Both the position numbers and the translations under genes were made by a program. Below, in pieces: positions 11,213-23,576 of a DNA stretch of 64,000 nt; position 1 is the first letter of the stretch, and every line of letters begins with the position of its first letter. The stretch spans positions 47,705,763-47,769,762 of the forward strand of contig CM036239.1 in NCBI GenBank assembly GCA_020698575.1, in the 5' to 3' direction. Source of the DNA: Bostrychus sinensis (Eukaryota > Chordata > Actinopteri > Gobiiformes > Eleotridae). The notes under the pieces were generated by a model that ran no database searches, was not told where the DNA came from, and worked only from the letters and a program-made list of their open reading frames with translations.

Positions 11213-13558
11213 GCAATGGCTTCTGCCATTGCAATTTCTAGTTATTATTGAGTGTTTGCGTAGCATTACGCAAACACTAATTGTTATGCAAGTTCTTTAT
11301 TATTATTGAGTGTTTGCGTAGCATTACGCAAACACTAATTGTTATGGAAGTTCTTTATTATTATTATTGAGTGTTTGCGTAGCATTACGCAAACACTAAT
11401 TGTTATGGAAGTTCTTTATTATTATTATTGAGTGTTTGCGTAGCATTACGCAAACACTAATTGTTATGCAAGTTCTTTATTGAGTGTTTGCGTAGCATTA
11501 CGCAAACACTAATTGTTTTGCAAGTTCTTTATTATTATTATTCAGGATTTTTCCCGTTTTTCGGCGCGTTTCAACTCTTCAACAGTTTTACCAATTTTTG
11601 CCATTTTCACATATAACGTTTATGGTCATTGGGAGAATTCTGCTATTACTTTTGGCAGTTCTGCCACTTATGGTTTTTGTGCAAAATGCCATTTTATGCC
11701 ATATTTTTCCCATTGACTTATAATGGGGCTTGTACAAATTCATGTTTTTTGCACATTTTTCTGCCACTTATGCCCTTTATGCTCATTGTGCTTATTCTGC
11801 CATTCATTATGCTTCATTTAAGCAGCAGTTCAGACATTTAAATTGTTTGTGGTTCGTGCTATTTTATGCCATTTTCTGCCCCATTCATTTCTAAAGGGAC
11901 CTTTGCCATTTATTGTCTATCCTTGTACTTTTTATACATTTTTTGGTACAACCAGCATTTTAGTGATTTGTGCAGTTTCAGGCCATGTTCCCTCTATTCA
12001 ATTCTATTGTGCCACCTGCCATATTATGCCATTCTGCCCCATTATGCCTTTCTGCCCTTCTGCCCTTCCCTTTTGCTTTTTAAACTTTTTCTGCTTTTTT
12101 AAGGTTTTTCTGCTTATTCTGCTTCTGCCTTCTAATTATGCCTTTTACAGTTTTTGCATTTTGTGCCATTTAATGCCACTTTTCTGCCCCATTCATTTTT
12201 AATGGGACTTTTGCAAATTCACATTTTCTGCCTTTTCTTTTGCAAATTCTGCCCTTTTTGGTCATTCTGCCTGTTCTTATTCTGCTTCTGCTACTTTTAA
12301 CCAATAATTCTGTCGTTTACAGTTTTTGCAAATTGTGCCATTTTATGCCATCTTTCTGCAAAATCATAATTTCTGCCTTTCATTTTGCAAATTCTGCCCT
12401 TTTAGGTCATTTTGCTTGTGCTACTTTTAACCAATAATTCTGTCTTTTACAGTTTTTTGCATTTTGTGCCGTTTTTTGCCATTTTTCTGCCCCATTCATT
12501 TCTAATGGGACTTTTGGCCTTTATGGTCTATCATTATACTTTTTATAATTTTTTTTTTGGTACAACCAGCATTTTTGTGATTTGTGCAATTTCTGGCCAT
12601 GTTCCCTCTATTCAATTCTATTGTGCCACCTGCCATATTATGCCATTCTGCCCCATTCTGCCTTTCCCATTTTCCTTTTGCTTTTTCAACTTTTTCTGCA
12701 CTTTTACACCCCTTCTGCTTATTCTGCTTCTGCTACTTTAAACCAATAGTTCTGCCTTTTACAATTTGTGCATTTTGTGCCGTTTTATGCCATTTTTCTG
12801 CCCCATTCTGCCTTTCTGCCCTTCCCTTTTGCTTTTTCAACTTTTTCTGTTTTTTGAAGGTTTTTCTGCTTATTCTGCTTCTGCCTTTTACAGTTTTTGC
12901 ATTTTGTGCCATTTTATGCCACTTTTCTGCCCCATTACATTTCTAATGGGACTTTTGCAATATATTGTATATCCTTATACTTTTTATAATTTTTTTGGTA
13001 CAACCAGCATTATAGTGATTTAAGCAATTTCAGGCCATGTTCTCTCTATTCAATTCTATTGTGCCACCTGTCATATTATGCCATTCTGCCCCATTCTGCC
13101 TTTCTGCCCTTCCCTTTTGCTTTTTAAACTTTTTCTGCTTTTTTAAGCTTTTTCTGCTTATTCTGCTTCTGCCTTCTAATTCTGCCTTTTACAGTTTTTG
13201 CAAATTGTGCCATTTTATGCCATCTTTCTGCAAATTCAAATTTTCTGCTTTTCCTTATGCAAATTCATTATTTCTGCCTTTCCTTCTACAACTTCTGGTC
13301 ATTCTGCTCTTTCTGCTTCTGCTAAATTATTCTGCTTTTTAACGATTGTGCAATTTGTGCCATTTTATGCCATCTTTCTGCAAATTCAAATTTTCTGCTT
13401 TTTCTTATGCAAATTCATTATTTCTGCCTTTCCTTCTGCAAATTCAGCTGTTTTTGGTCATTATGCTCTTTCTGCTTCTGCTAAATAATTCTGCTTTTTA
13501 ACGATTTTGCAATTTATGCTATTTTATGCCATAAATTTTTTAGCTTACGCAAACACTC
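11213..13558 (+). repeat. Unit U6, 2,346 bp, five P, B head
   Basis: R is followed by five P palindromes, then the B head. The body from CAGGATTTTT (11543) to the next R is 2,016 bp, the same as in U9, U22, U27 and U29. Three L cores lie near 11983, 12598 and 13037; the third reads CATGTTCTCTC and is preceded by GATTTAAGC instead of GATTTGTGC. It shares CAGACATTTA (near 11830) with U9 and U14, where U22 has CAGCCATTTA. Confidence 0.93.
11251..11510 (+). repeat. Five-copy P palindrome array in U6
   Basis: Copies at 11251-11278, 11309-11336, 11370-11397, 11431-11458 and 11483-11510. Spacings are 58, 61, 61 and 52 bp, differing only in TTA triplet number. Spacer variants in order: ATGCAAG, ATGGAAG, ATGGAAG, ATGCAAG, TTGCAAG. 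All five arms are perfect. Confidence 0.96.
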
Positions 13559-16150
13559 GCAATGGCTTCTGCCATTGCAATTTCTAGTTATTATTATTAT
13601 ATTTTTTTCCCGTTTTTCGGTTCGTTTCACGCCTTCAGCAGTTTAACCAATTTTTGCCATTTTTACATATAATGTTTATGGTCATTGGGAGAATTCTGCT
13701 ATTACTTTTGGCAGTTCTACCACTTATGGTTTTTGTGCAAAATGCCATTTTATGCCGTATTTTTCCCATTGACTTATAATGGGGCTTGTACAAATTCATG
13801 TTTTTTGCACATTTTTCTGCCACTTATGGCCTTTATGCTCATTGTGCTTATTCTGCCATTCATTATGCTTCGTTTAACCAGCAGTTCAGCCATTTAAAGT
13901 GTTTGTGGTTTGCGCTATTTTATGCCATTTTTCTTCCCCATTCATTTCTAAAGGGACTTTTGCAATTTATTGTCTATCCTTGTACTTTTTATACATTTTT
14001 TGGTACAACCAGCATTTTAGTGATTTGTGCAATTTCAGGCCATGTTCCCTCTATTCAATTCTATTGTGCCACCTGCCATATTATGCCATTCTGCCCCATT
14101 ATGCCTTTCTGCCCTTCTGCCCTTCCTTTTTGCTTTTTAAACTTTTTCTGCTTTTTTAAAGCTTTTTCTGCTTATTCTGCTTCTGCCTTCTAATTCTGCC
14201 TTTTACAGTTTTTGCATTTTGTGCCATTTAATGCCACTTTTCTGCCCCATTCATTTTTAATGGGACTTTTGCAAAATCATAATTTCTGCCTTTCCTTTTG
14301 CAAATTCTGCCCTTTTTGGTCATTTTGCTTGTGCTACTTTTAACCAATAATTCTGCCTTTTACAGTTTTTGCATTTTGTGCCGTTTTATGCCATTTTTCT
14401 GCCCAATTCATTTCTAATGGGACTTTTGGCCTTTATGGTCTATCATTATACTTTTTATAATTTTTTTTGGCACAACCAGCATTTTTGTGATTTGTGCAAT
14501 TTCTGGCCATGTTCCCTCTATTCAATTCTATTGTGCCACCTGCCATATTATGCCATTCTGCCCCATTCTGCCTTTCCCATTTTCCTTTTGCTTTTTAAAC
14601 TTTTTCTGCACTTTTACACCCCTTCTGCTTATTCTGCTTCTGCTACTTTAAACCAATAGTTCTGCCTTTTACAATTTGTGCATTTTGTGCCGTTTTATGC
14701 CATTTTTCTGCCCCATTCTGCCTTTCTGCCCTTCTCTTTTGCTTTTTCAACTTTTTCTGTTTTTTGAAGGTTTTCCTGCTTATTCTGCTTCTGCCTTTTA
14801 CAGTTTTTGCATTTTGTGCCATTTTATGCCACTTTTCTGCAAATTCAAATTTTCTGCTTTTCCTTATGCAAATTCATTATTTCTGCCTTTCTTTCTGCAA
14901 ATTCTGCCATTTTTGGTCATTCTGCTCTTTCTGCTTCTGCTAAATAATTCTGCTTTTTAACGATTTTGCAAATTGTGCCGTTTTATGCCATTTTTCTGCC
15001 GCATTCTGCCTTTCTGCCCTTCCCTTTTGCTTTTTCAACTTTTTCTGTTTTTTTAAGGTTTTTCTGCTTATTCTGCTTCTGCCTTTTACAGTTTTTGAAT
15101 TTTGTGCCATTTTATGCCATTTTTCTGCCCCATTCATTTTCAATGGGACTTTTGCAATTTATTGTCTATCCTTATACTTTTTATACATTTTTTGGTACAA
15201 CCAGCATTTTAGTGATTTGTGCAATTTCAGGCCATGTTCCCTCTATTCAATTCTATTGTGCCACCTGCCATATTATGCCATTCTGCCCCATTATGCCTTT
15301 CTTCCCTTCTGTCCTTCCCTTTTGCTTTTTAAACTTTTTTTTGCTTTTTTAAGCTTTTTCTGCTTATTCTGCTTCTGCCTTCTAATTCTGCCTTTTACAG
15401 TTTTTGCATTTTGTGCTATTTTCTGCACTTTTACACCCCTTCTGCTTATTCTGCTTCTGCTACTTTAAACCAATAGTTCTGCCTTTTACAATTTGTGCAT
15501 TTTGTGCCGTTTTATGCCATTTTTCTGCCCCATTCTGCCTTTCTGCCCTTCTCTTTTGCTTTTTCAACTTTTTCTGTTTTTTTAAGGTTTTCCTGCTTAT
15601 TCTGCTTCTGCCTTTTACAGTTTTGCATTTTGTGCCATTTTATGCCACTTTTCTGCAAATTCAAATTTTCTGCTTTTCCTTATGCAAATTCATTATTTCT
15701 GCCTTTTTTTCTGCAAATTCTGCCATTTTCGGTCATTCTGCTCTTTCTGCTTCTGCTAAATATTCTGCTTTTTAACGATTTTGCAAATTGTGCCATTTTA
15801 TGCCATCTTTCTGCAAATTCAAATTTTCTGCTTTTCCTTATGCAGATTCATTATTTCTGCCTTTCCTTCTGCAAATTCTGCCGTTTTTGGTCATTCTGCT
15901 CTTTCTGCTTCTGCTAAATAATTCTGCTTTTTAACGATTTTGCAAATTGTGCCATTTTATGCCATCTTTCTGCAAATTCAAATTTTCTGCTTTTCCTTAT
16001 GCAAATTCATTATTTCTGCCTTTCCTTCTGCAAATTCTGCCGTTTTTGGTCATTATGCTCTTTCTGCTTCTGCTAAATAATTCTGCTTTTTAACGATTTT
16101 ACAATTTATGCTATTTTATGCCATAAATTTTTTAGCTTACGCAAACACTC
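13559..16150 (+). repeat. Unit U7, 2,592 bp, second copy of U4
   Basis: Same length, head form, internal S start and TGCACTTTTACACCCC deletion junction as U4, shifted by exactly 6,706 bp. All landmarks I compared are identical. It is preceded by the end of U6 (GCAAATTCAGCTG) rather than the end of U3 (GCAAATTCTGCCG), so the block identity stops just upstream of the unit boundary. Confidence 0.93.
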
Positions 16151-17918
16151 GCAATGGCTTCTGCCATTGCAATTTCTAGTTATTATTATTATATTTTTTT
16201 CCCGTTTTTCGGTTCGTTTCACGCCTTCAGCAGTTTAACCAATTTTTGCCATTTTTACATATAATGTTTGTGGTCATTGGGAGAATTATGCTATTACTTT
16301 TGGCAGTTCTACCACTTATGGTTTTTGTGCAAAATGCCATTTTATGCCGTATTTTTCCCATTGACTTATAATGGGGCTTGTACAAATTCATGTTTTTTGC
16401 ACATTTTTCTGCCACTTATGGCCTTTATGCTCATTGTGCTTATTCTGCCATTCATTATGCTTCGTTTAACCAGCAGTTCAGCCATTTAAAGTGTTTGTGG
16501 TTTGCGCTATTTTATGCCATTTTTCTTCCCCATTCATTTCTAAAGGGACTTTTGCCATTTATTGTCTATCCTTGTACTTTTTATACATTTTTTGGTACAA
16601 CCAGCATTTTAGTGATTTGTGCAGTTTCAGGCCATGTTCCCTCTATTCAATTCTATTGTGCCACCTGCCATATTATGCCATTCTGCCCCATTATGCCTTT
16701 CTGCCCTTCTGCCCTTCCCTTTTGCTTTTTAAACTTTTTCTGCTTTTTTAAGGTTTTTCTGCTTATTCTGCTTCTGCCTTCTAATTCTGCCTTTTACAGT
16801 TTTTGCATTTTGTGCCATTTAATGCCACTTTTCTGCCCCATTCATTTTTAATGGGACTTTTGCAAAATCATAATTTCTGCCTTTCCTTTTGCAAATTCTG
16901 CCCTTTTTGGTCATTTTGCTTGTGCTACTTTTAACCAATAATTCTGCCTTTTACAGTTTTTGCATTTTGTGCCGTTTTATGCCATTTTTCTGCCCAATTC
17001 ATTTCTAATGGGACTTTTGGCCTTTATGGTCTATCATTATACTTTTTATAATTTTTTTTGGTACAACCAGCATTTTTGTGATTTGTGCAATTTCTGGCCA
17101 TGTTCCCTCTATTCAATTCTATTGTGCCACCTGCCATATTATGCCATTCTGCCCCATTCTGCCTTTCCCATTTTCCTTTTGCTTTTTAAACTTTTTCTGC
17201 ACTTTTACACCCCTTCTGCTTATTCTGCTTCTGCTACTTTAAACCAATAGTTCTGCCTTTTACAATTTGTGCATTTTGTGCCGTTTTATGCCATTTTTCT
17301 GCCCCATTCTGCCTTTCTGCCCTTCTCTTTTGCTTTTTCAACTTTTTCTGTTTTTTGAAGGTTTTTCTGCTTATTCTGCTTCTGCCTTTTACAGTTTTTG
17401 CATTTTGTGCCATTTTATGCCACTTTTCTGCAAATTCAAATTTTCTGCTTTTCCTTATGCAAATTCATTATTTCTGCCTTTCTTTCTGCAAATTCTGCCA
17501 TTTTTGGTCATTCTGCTCTTTCTGCTTCTGCTAAATAATTCTGCTTTTTAACGATTTTGCAAATTGTGCCATTTTATGCCATCTTTCTGCAAATTCAAAT
17601 TTTCTGCTTTTCCTTATGCAGATTCATTATTTCTGCCTTTCCTTCTGCAAATTCTGCCGTTTTTGGTCATTCTGCTCTTTCTGCTTCTGCTAAATAATTC
17701 TGCTTTTTAACGATTTTGCAAATTGTGCTATTTTATGCCATCTTTCTGCAAATTCAAATTTTCTGCTCTTCCTTATGCAAATTCATTATTTCTGCCTTTC
17801 CTTCTGCAAATTCTGCCGTTTTTGGTCATTCTGCTCTTTCTGCTTCTGCTAAATAATTCTGCTTTTTAACGATTTATGCTATTTTATGCCATAAATTTTT
17901 TAGCTTACGCAAACACTC
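16151..17918 (+). repeat. Unit U8, 1,768 bp, second copy of U5
   Basis: Colinear with U5 at a 6,706-bp offset, including the 8-bp tail deletion before the next R and the 159-bp S spacing. Confidence 0.93.
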
Positions 17919-20264
17919 GCAATGGCTTCTGCCATTGCAATTTCTAGTTATTATTGAGTGTTTGCGTAGCATTACGCAAACACTAATTGTTATGCAAGTT
18001 CTTTATTATTATTGAGTGTTTGCGTAGCATTACGCAAACACTAATTGTTATGGAAGTTCTTTATTATTATTATTGAGTGTTTGCGTAGCATTACGCAAAC
18101 ACTAATTGTTATGGAAGTTCTTTATTATTATTATTGAGTGTTTGCGTAGCATTACGCAAACACTAATTGTTATGCAAGTTCTTTATTGAGTGTTTGCGTA
18201 GCATTACGCAAACACTAATTGTTTTGCAAGTTCTTTATTATTATTATTCAGGATTTTTCCCGTTTTTCGGCGCGTTTCAACTCTTCAACAGTTTTACCAA
18301 TTTTTGCCATTTTCACATATAACGTTTATGGTCATTGGGAGAATTCTGCTATTACTTTTGGCAGTTCTGCCACTTATGGTTTTTGTGCAAAATGCCATTT
18401 TATGCCATATTTTTCCCATTGACTTATAATGGGGCTTGTACAAATTCATGTTTTTTGCACATTTTTCTGCCACTTATGCCCTTTATGCTCATTGTGCTTA
18501 TTCTGCCATTCATTATGCTTCATTTAAGCAGCAGTTCAGACATTTAAATTGTTTGTGGTTCGTGCTATTTTATGCCATTTTCTGCCCCATTCATTTCTAA
18601 AGGGACCTTTGCCATTTATTGTCTATCCTTGTACTTTTTATACATTTTTTGGTACAACCAGCATTTTAGTGATTTGTGCAGTTTCAGGCCATGTTCCCTC
18701 TATTCAATTCTATTGTGCCACCTGCCATATTATGCCATTCTGCCCCATTATGCCTTTCTGCCCTTCTGCCCTTCCCTTTTGCTTTTTAAACTTTTTCTGC
18801 TTTTTTAAGGTTTTTCTGCTTATTCTGCTTCTGCCTTCTAATTATGCCTTTTACAGTTTTTGCATTTTGTGCCATTTAATGCCACTTTTCTGCCCCATTC
18901 ATTTTTAATGGGACTTTTGCAAATTCACATTTTCTGCCTTTTCTTTTGCAAATTCTGCCCTTTTTGGTCATTCTGCCTGTTCTTATTCTGCTTCTGCTAC
19001 TTTTAACCAATAATTCTGTCGTTTACAGTTTTTGCAAATTGTGCCATTTTATGCCATCTTTCTGCAAAATCATAATTTCTGCCTTTCATTTTGCAAATTC
19101 TGCCCTTTTAGGTCATTTTGCTTGTGCTACTTTTAACCAATAATTCTGTCTTTTACAGTTTTTTGCATTTTGTGCCGTTTTTTGCCATTTTTCTGCCCCA
19201 TTCATTTCTAATGGGACTTTTGGCCTTTATGGTCTATCATTATACTTTTTATAATTTTTTTTTTGGTACAACCAGCATTTTTGTGATTTGTGCAATTTCT
19301 GGCCATGTTCCCTCTATTCAATTCTATTGTGCCACCTGCCATATTATGCCATTCTGCCCCATTCTGCCTTTCCCATTTTCCTTTTGCTTTTTCAACTTTT
19401 TCTGCACTTTTACACCCCTTCTGCTTATTCTGCTTCTGCTACTTTAAACCAATAGTTCTGCCTTTTACAATTTGTGCATTTTGTGCCGTTTTATGCCATT
19501 TTTCTGCCCCATTCTGCCTTTCTGCCCTTCCCTTTTGCTTTTTCAACTTTTTCTGTTTTTTGAAGGTTTTTCTGCTTATTCTGCTTCTGCCTTTTACAGT
19601 TTTTGCATTTTGTGCCATTTTATGCCACTTTTCTGCCCCATTACATTTCTAATGGGACTTTTGCAATATATTGTATATCCTTATACTTTTTATAATTTTT
19701 TTGGTACAACCAGCATTATAGTGATTTAAGCAATTTCAGGCCATGTTCTCTCTATTCAATTCTATTGTGCCACCTGTCATATTATGCCATTCTGCCCCAT
19801 TCTGCCTTTCTGCCCTTCCCTTTTGCTTTTTAAACTTTTTCTGCTTTTTTAAGCTTTTTCTGCTTATTCTGCTTCTGCCTTCTAATTCTGCCTTTTACAG
19901 TTTTTGCAAATTGTGCCATTTTATGCCATCTTTCTGCAAATTCAAATTTTCTGCTTTTCCTTATGCAAATTCATTATTTCTGCCTTTCCTTCTACAACTT
20001 CTGGTCATTCTGCTCTTTCTGCTTCTGCTAAATTATTCTGCTTTTTAACGATTGTGCAATTTGTGCCATTTTATGCCATCTTTCTGCAAATTCAAATTTT
20101 CTGCTTTTTCTTATGCAAATTCATTATTTCTGCCTTTCCTTCTGCAAATTCAGCTGTTTTTGGTCATTATGCTCTTTCTGCTTCTGCTAAATAATTCTGC
20201 TTTTTAACGATTTTGCAATTTATGCTATTTTATGCCATAAATTTTTTAGCTTACGCAAACACTC
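17919..20264 (+). repeat. Unit U9, 2,346 bp, second copy of U6, five P
   Basis: Colinear with U6 at a 6,706-bp offset. The five P copies have the same inter-palindrome variants in the same order (ATGCAAG, ATGGAAG, ATGGAAG, ATGCAAG, TTGCAAG). P number varies widely elsewhere, so an identical five-copy array argues that the duplication is recent, or that an assembly path was duplicated. Confidence 0.93.
17957..18216 (+). repeat. Five-copy P palindrome array in U9
   Basis: Copies at 17957-17984, 18015-18042, 18076-18103, 18137-18164 and 18189-18216. Spacing and spacer variants are the same as in the U6 array. Confidence 0.96.
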
Positions 20265-22049
20265 GCAATGGCTTCTGCCATTGCAATTTCTAGTTATTAT
20301 TATTATTATTATTATATTTTTTTCCCGTTTTTCGGTTCGTTTCACGCCTTCAGCAGTTTAACCAATTTTTGCCATTTTTACATATAATGTTTGTGGTCAT
20401 TGGGAGAATTATGCTATTACTTTTGGCAGTTCTACCACTTATGGTTTTTGTGCAAAATGCCATTTTATGCCGTATTTTTCCCATTGACTTATAATGGGGC
20501 TTGTACAAATTCATGTTTTTTGCACATTTTTCTGCCACTTATGGCCTTTATGCTCATTGTGCTTATTCTGCCATTCATTATGCTTCGTTTAACCAGCAGT
20601 TCAGCCATTTAAAGTGTTTGTGGTTTGCGCTATTTTATGCCATTTTTCTTCCCCATTCATTTCTAAAGGGACTTTTGCCATTTATTGTCTATCCTTGTAC
20701 TTTTTATACATTTTTTGGTACAACCAGCATTTTAGTGATTTGTGCAGTTTCAGGCCATGTTCCCTCTATTCAATTCTATTGTGCCACCTGCCATATTATG
20801 CCATTCTGCCCCATTATGCCTTTCTGCCCTTCTGCCCTTCCCTTTTGCTTTTTAAACTTTTTCTGCTTTTTTAAGGTTTTTCTGCTTATTCTGCTTCTGC
20901 CTTCTAATTCTGCCTTTTACAGTTTTTGCATTTTGTGCCATTTAATGCCACTTTTCTGCCCCATTCATTTTTAATGGGACTTTTGCAAAATCATAATTTC
21001 TGCCTTTCCTTTTGCAAATTCTGCCCTTTTTGGTCATTTTGCTTGTGCTACTTTTAACCAATAATTCTGCCTTTTACAGTTTTTGCATTTTGTGCCGTTT
21101 TATGCCATTTTTCTGCCCAATTCATTTCTAATGGGACTTTTGGCCTTTATGGTCTATCATTATACTTTTTATAATTTTTTTTGGTACAACCAGCATTTTT
21201 GTGATTTGTGCAATTTCTGGCCATGTTCCCTCTATTCAATTCTATTGTGCCACCTGCCATATTATGCCATTCTGCCCCATTCTGCCTTTCCCATTTTCCT
21301 TTTGCTTTTTAAACTTTTTCTGCACTTTTACACCCCTTCTGCTTATTCTGCTTCTGCTACTTTAAACCAATAGTTCTGCCTTTTACAATTTGTGCATTTT
21401 GTGCCGTTTTATGCCATTTTTCTGCCCCATTCTGCCTTTCTGCCCTTCTCTTTTGCTTTTTCAACTTTTTCTGTTTTTTGAAGGTTTTTCTGCTTATTCT
21501 GCTTCTGCCTTTTACAGTTTTTGCATTTTGTGCCATTTTATGCCACTTTTCTGCAAATTCAAATTTTCTGCTTTTCCTTATGCAAATTCATTATTTCTGC
21601 CTTTCTTTCTGCAAATTCTGCCATTTTTGGTCATTCTGCTCTTTCTGCTTCTGCTAAATAATTCTGCTTTTTAACGATTTTGCAAATTGTGCCATTTTAT
21701 GCCATCTTTCTGCAAATTCAAATTTTCTGCTTTTCTTTATGCAAATTCATTATTTCTGCCTTTCCTTCTGCAAATTCTGCCATTTTTGGTCATTATGCTC
21801 TTTCTGCTTCTGCTAAATAATTCTGCTTTTTAACGATTTTGCAAATTGTGCCATTTTATGCCATCTTTCTGCAAATTCAAATTTTCTGCTTTTCCTTATG
21901 CAAATTCATTATTTCTGCCTTTCCTTCTGCAAATTCTGCCGTTTTTGGTCATTATGCTCTTTCTGCTTCTGCTAAATAATTCTGCTTTTTAACGATTTTG
22001 CAATTTATGCTATTTTATGCCATACATTTTTTAGCTTACGCAAACACTC
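20265..22049 (+). repeat. Unit U10, 1,785 bp, A head, no P
   Basis: Seven TTA triplets follow R (20294-20314). Otherwise colinear with U5 and U21 through two L cores, then three S starts. The 9-bp excess over U21 equals three TTA triplets. Its middle S differs in sequence (TTTTCTTTATGCAAATTC and GCCATTTTTGGTCATTATGC), so the S tail has a separate origin from that of U21. The tail reads CCATACATTTTTTAGC. Confidence 0.92.
20294..20314 (+). repeat. TTA microsatellite, seven triplets, in U10
   Basis: Sits directly after CTAG of the R flank. At the same place U1 and U21 have four triplets and U34 five. Triplet number alone explains several unit-length differences (9 bp between U10 and U21). Confidence 0.9.
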
Positions 22050-23516
22050 GCAATGGCTTCTGCCATTGCAATTTCTAGTTATTATTATTATATTTTTTTC
22101 CCGTTTTTTCGGTTCGTTTCACGCCTTCAGCAGTTTAACCAATTTTTGCCATTTTTACATATAATGTTTGTGGTCATTGGGAGAATTATGCTATTACTTT
22201 TGGCAGTTGTACCACTTATGGTTTTTGTGCAAAATGCCATTTTATGCCGTATTTTTCCCATTGACTTATAATGGGGCTTGTACAAATTCATGTTTTTTGC
22301 ACATTTTTCTGCCACTTATGGCCTTTATGCTCATTGTGCTTATTCTGCCATTCATTATGCTTCGTTTAACCAGCAGTTCAGCCATTTAAAGTGTTTGTGG
22401 TTTGTGCTATTTTATGCCATTTTTCTTCCCCATTCATTTCTAAAGGGACTTTTGCCATTTATTGTCTATCCTTGTACTTTTTATACATTTTTTGGTACAA
22501 CCAGCATTTTAGTGATTTGTGCAGTTTCAGGCCATGTTCCCTCTATTCAATTCTATTGTGCCACCTGCCATATTATGCCATTCTGCCCCATTATGCCTTT
22601 CTGCCCTTCTGCCCTTCCCTTTTGCTTTTTAAACTTTTTCTGCTTTTTTAAGGTTTTTATGCTTATTCTGCTTCTGCCTTCTAATTCTGCCTTTTACAGT
22701 TTTTGCATTTTGTGCCATTTAATGCCACTTTTCTGCCCCATTCATTTTTAATGGGACTTTTGCAAATTCATATTTTCTGCCTTTTCTTTTGCAAATTCTG
22801 CCCTTTTTGGTCATTCTGCCTGTTCTTATTCTGCTTCTGCTACTTTTAACCAATAATTCTGCCGTTTACAGTTTTTGCAAATTGTGCCATTTTATGCCAT
22901 CTTTCTGCAAAATCATAATTTCTGCCTTTCCTTTTGCAAATTCTGCCCTTTTTGGTCATTTTGCTTGTGCTACTTTTAACCAATAATTCTGCCTTTTACA
23001 GTTTTTGCATTTTGTGCCGTTTTATGCCATTTTTCTGCCCAATTAATTTCTAATGGGACTTTTGGCCTTTATGGTCAATCATTATACTTTTTATAATTTT
23101 TTTTGGTACAACCAGCATTTTTGTGATTTGTGCAATTTCTGGCCATGTTCCCTCTATTCAATTCTATTGTGCCACCTGCCATATTATGCCATTCTGCCCC
23201 ATTCTGCCTTTCTACCCTTTCCTTTTGCTTTTTCAACTTTTTCTGCTTTTTTAAGCTTTTTCTGCTTATTCTGCTTCTGCCTTCTAATTCAGCCTTTTAC
23301 AGTTTTTGCATTTTGTGCCATTTTATGCCACTTTTCAGCAAATTCAAAGTTTCTGCTTTTCCTTATGCAAATTCATTATTTCTGCCTTCCCTTCTGCAAA
23401 TTCTGCTGTTTTTGGTCATTATGCTCTTTCTGCTTCTGCTAAATAATTCTGCTTTTTAACGATTTTGCAATTTATGCTATTTTATGCCATACATTTTTTA
23501 GCTTACGCAAACACTC
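22050..23516 (+). repeat. Unit U11, 1,467 bp, A head, no P
   Basis: The A head has two private changes: CCCGTTTTTTCGG (one extra T) and GGCAGTTGTACC (G for C). The first L (core near 22534) is followed by two short derivatives built around TTTTGCAAATTCTGCCC, then a second L (core near 23143) and a single S start before the tail. The loss of further S copies makes it one of the shortest units. Confidence 0.9.
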
Positions 23517-23548
23517 GCAATGGCTTCTGCCATTGCAATTTCTAGTTG

Positions 23549-23576
23549 AGTGTTTGCGTAGCATTACGCAAACACT
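23549..23576 (+). repeat. P palindrome in U12
   Basis: Single perfect copy starting 12 nt after the R stem, with no TTA triplets between. TTGCAAG spacer, then a B head. Confidence 0.95.

Larger units (their letters stand above)
6853..13558 (+). repeat. 6,706-bp three-unit block, copy 1 (U4-U5-U6)
   Basis: Three consecutive units of 2,592, 1,768 and 2,346 bp are followed immediately by three units of the same lengths in the same order. All landmarks checked, including open-frame translations, deletion junctions and the P array, recur at +6,706. Confidence 0.95.
13559..20264 (+). repeat. 6,706-bp three-unit block, copy 2 (U7-U8-U9)
   Basis: Head-to-tail with copy 1. The next unit, U10, starts as an A unit with seven TTA triplets, not as A', so there is no third full copy. 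I found no difference between the two copies by eye, though I did not compare every base. Confidence 0.95.

Noticed and set aside
11251..11510. Possible CRISPR array (28-bp palindromic repeat, regular spacing)
   Set aside because: The sequences between palindromes are copies of one another (AATTGTTATG, AAGTTCTTTATT) differing by one or two bases and TTA number, so they are not spacers. No cas gene or leader is present.
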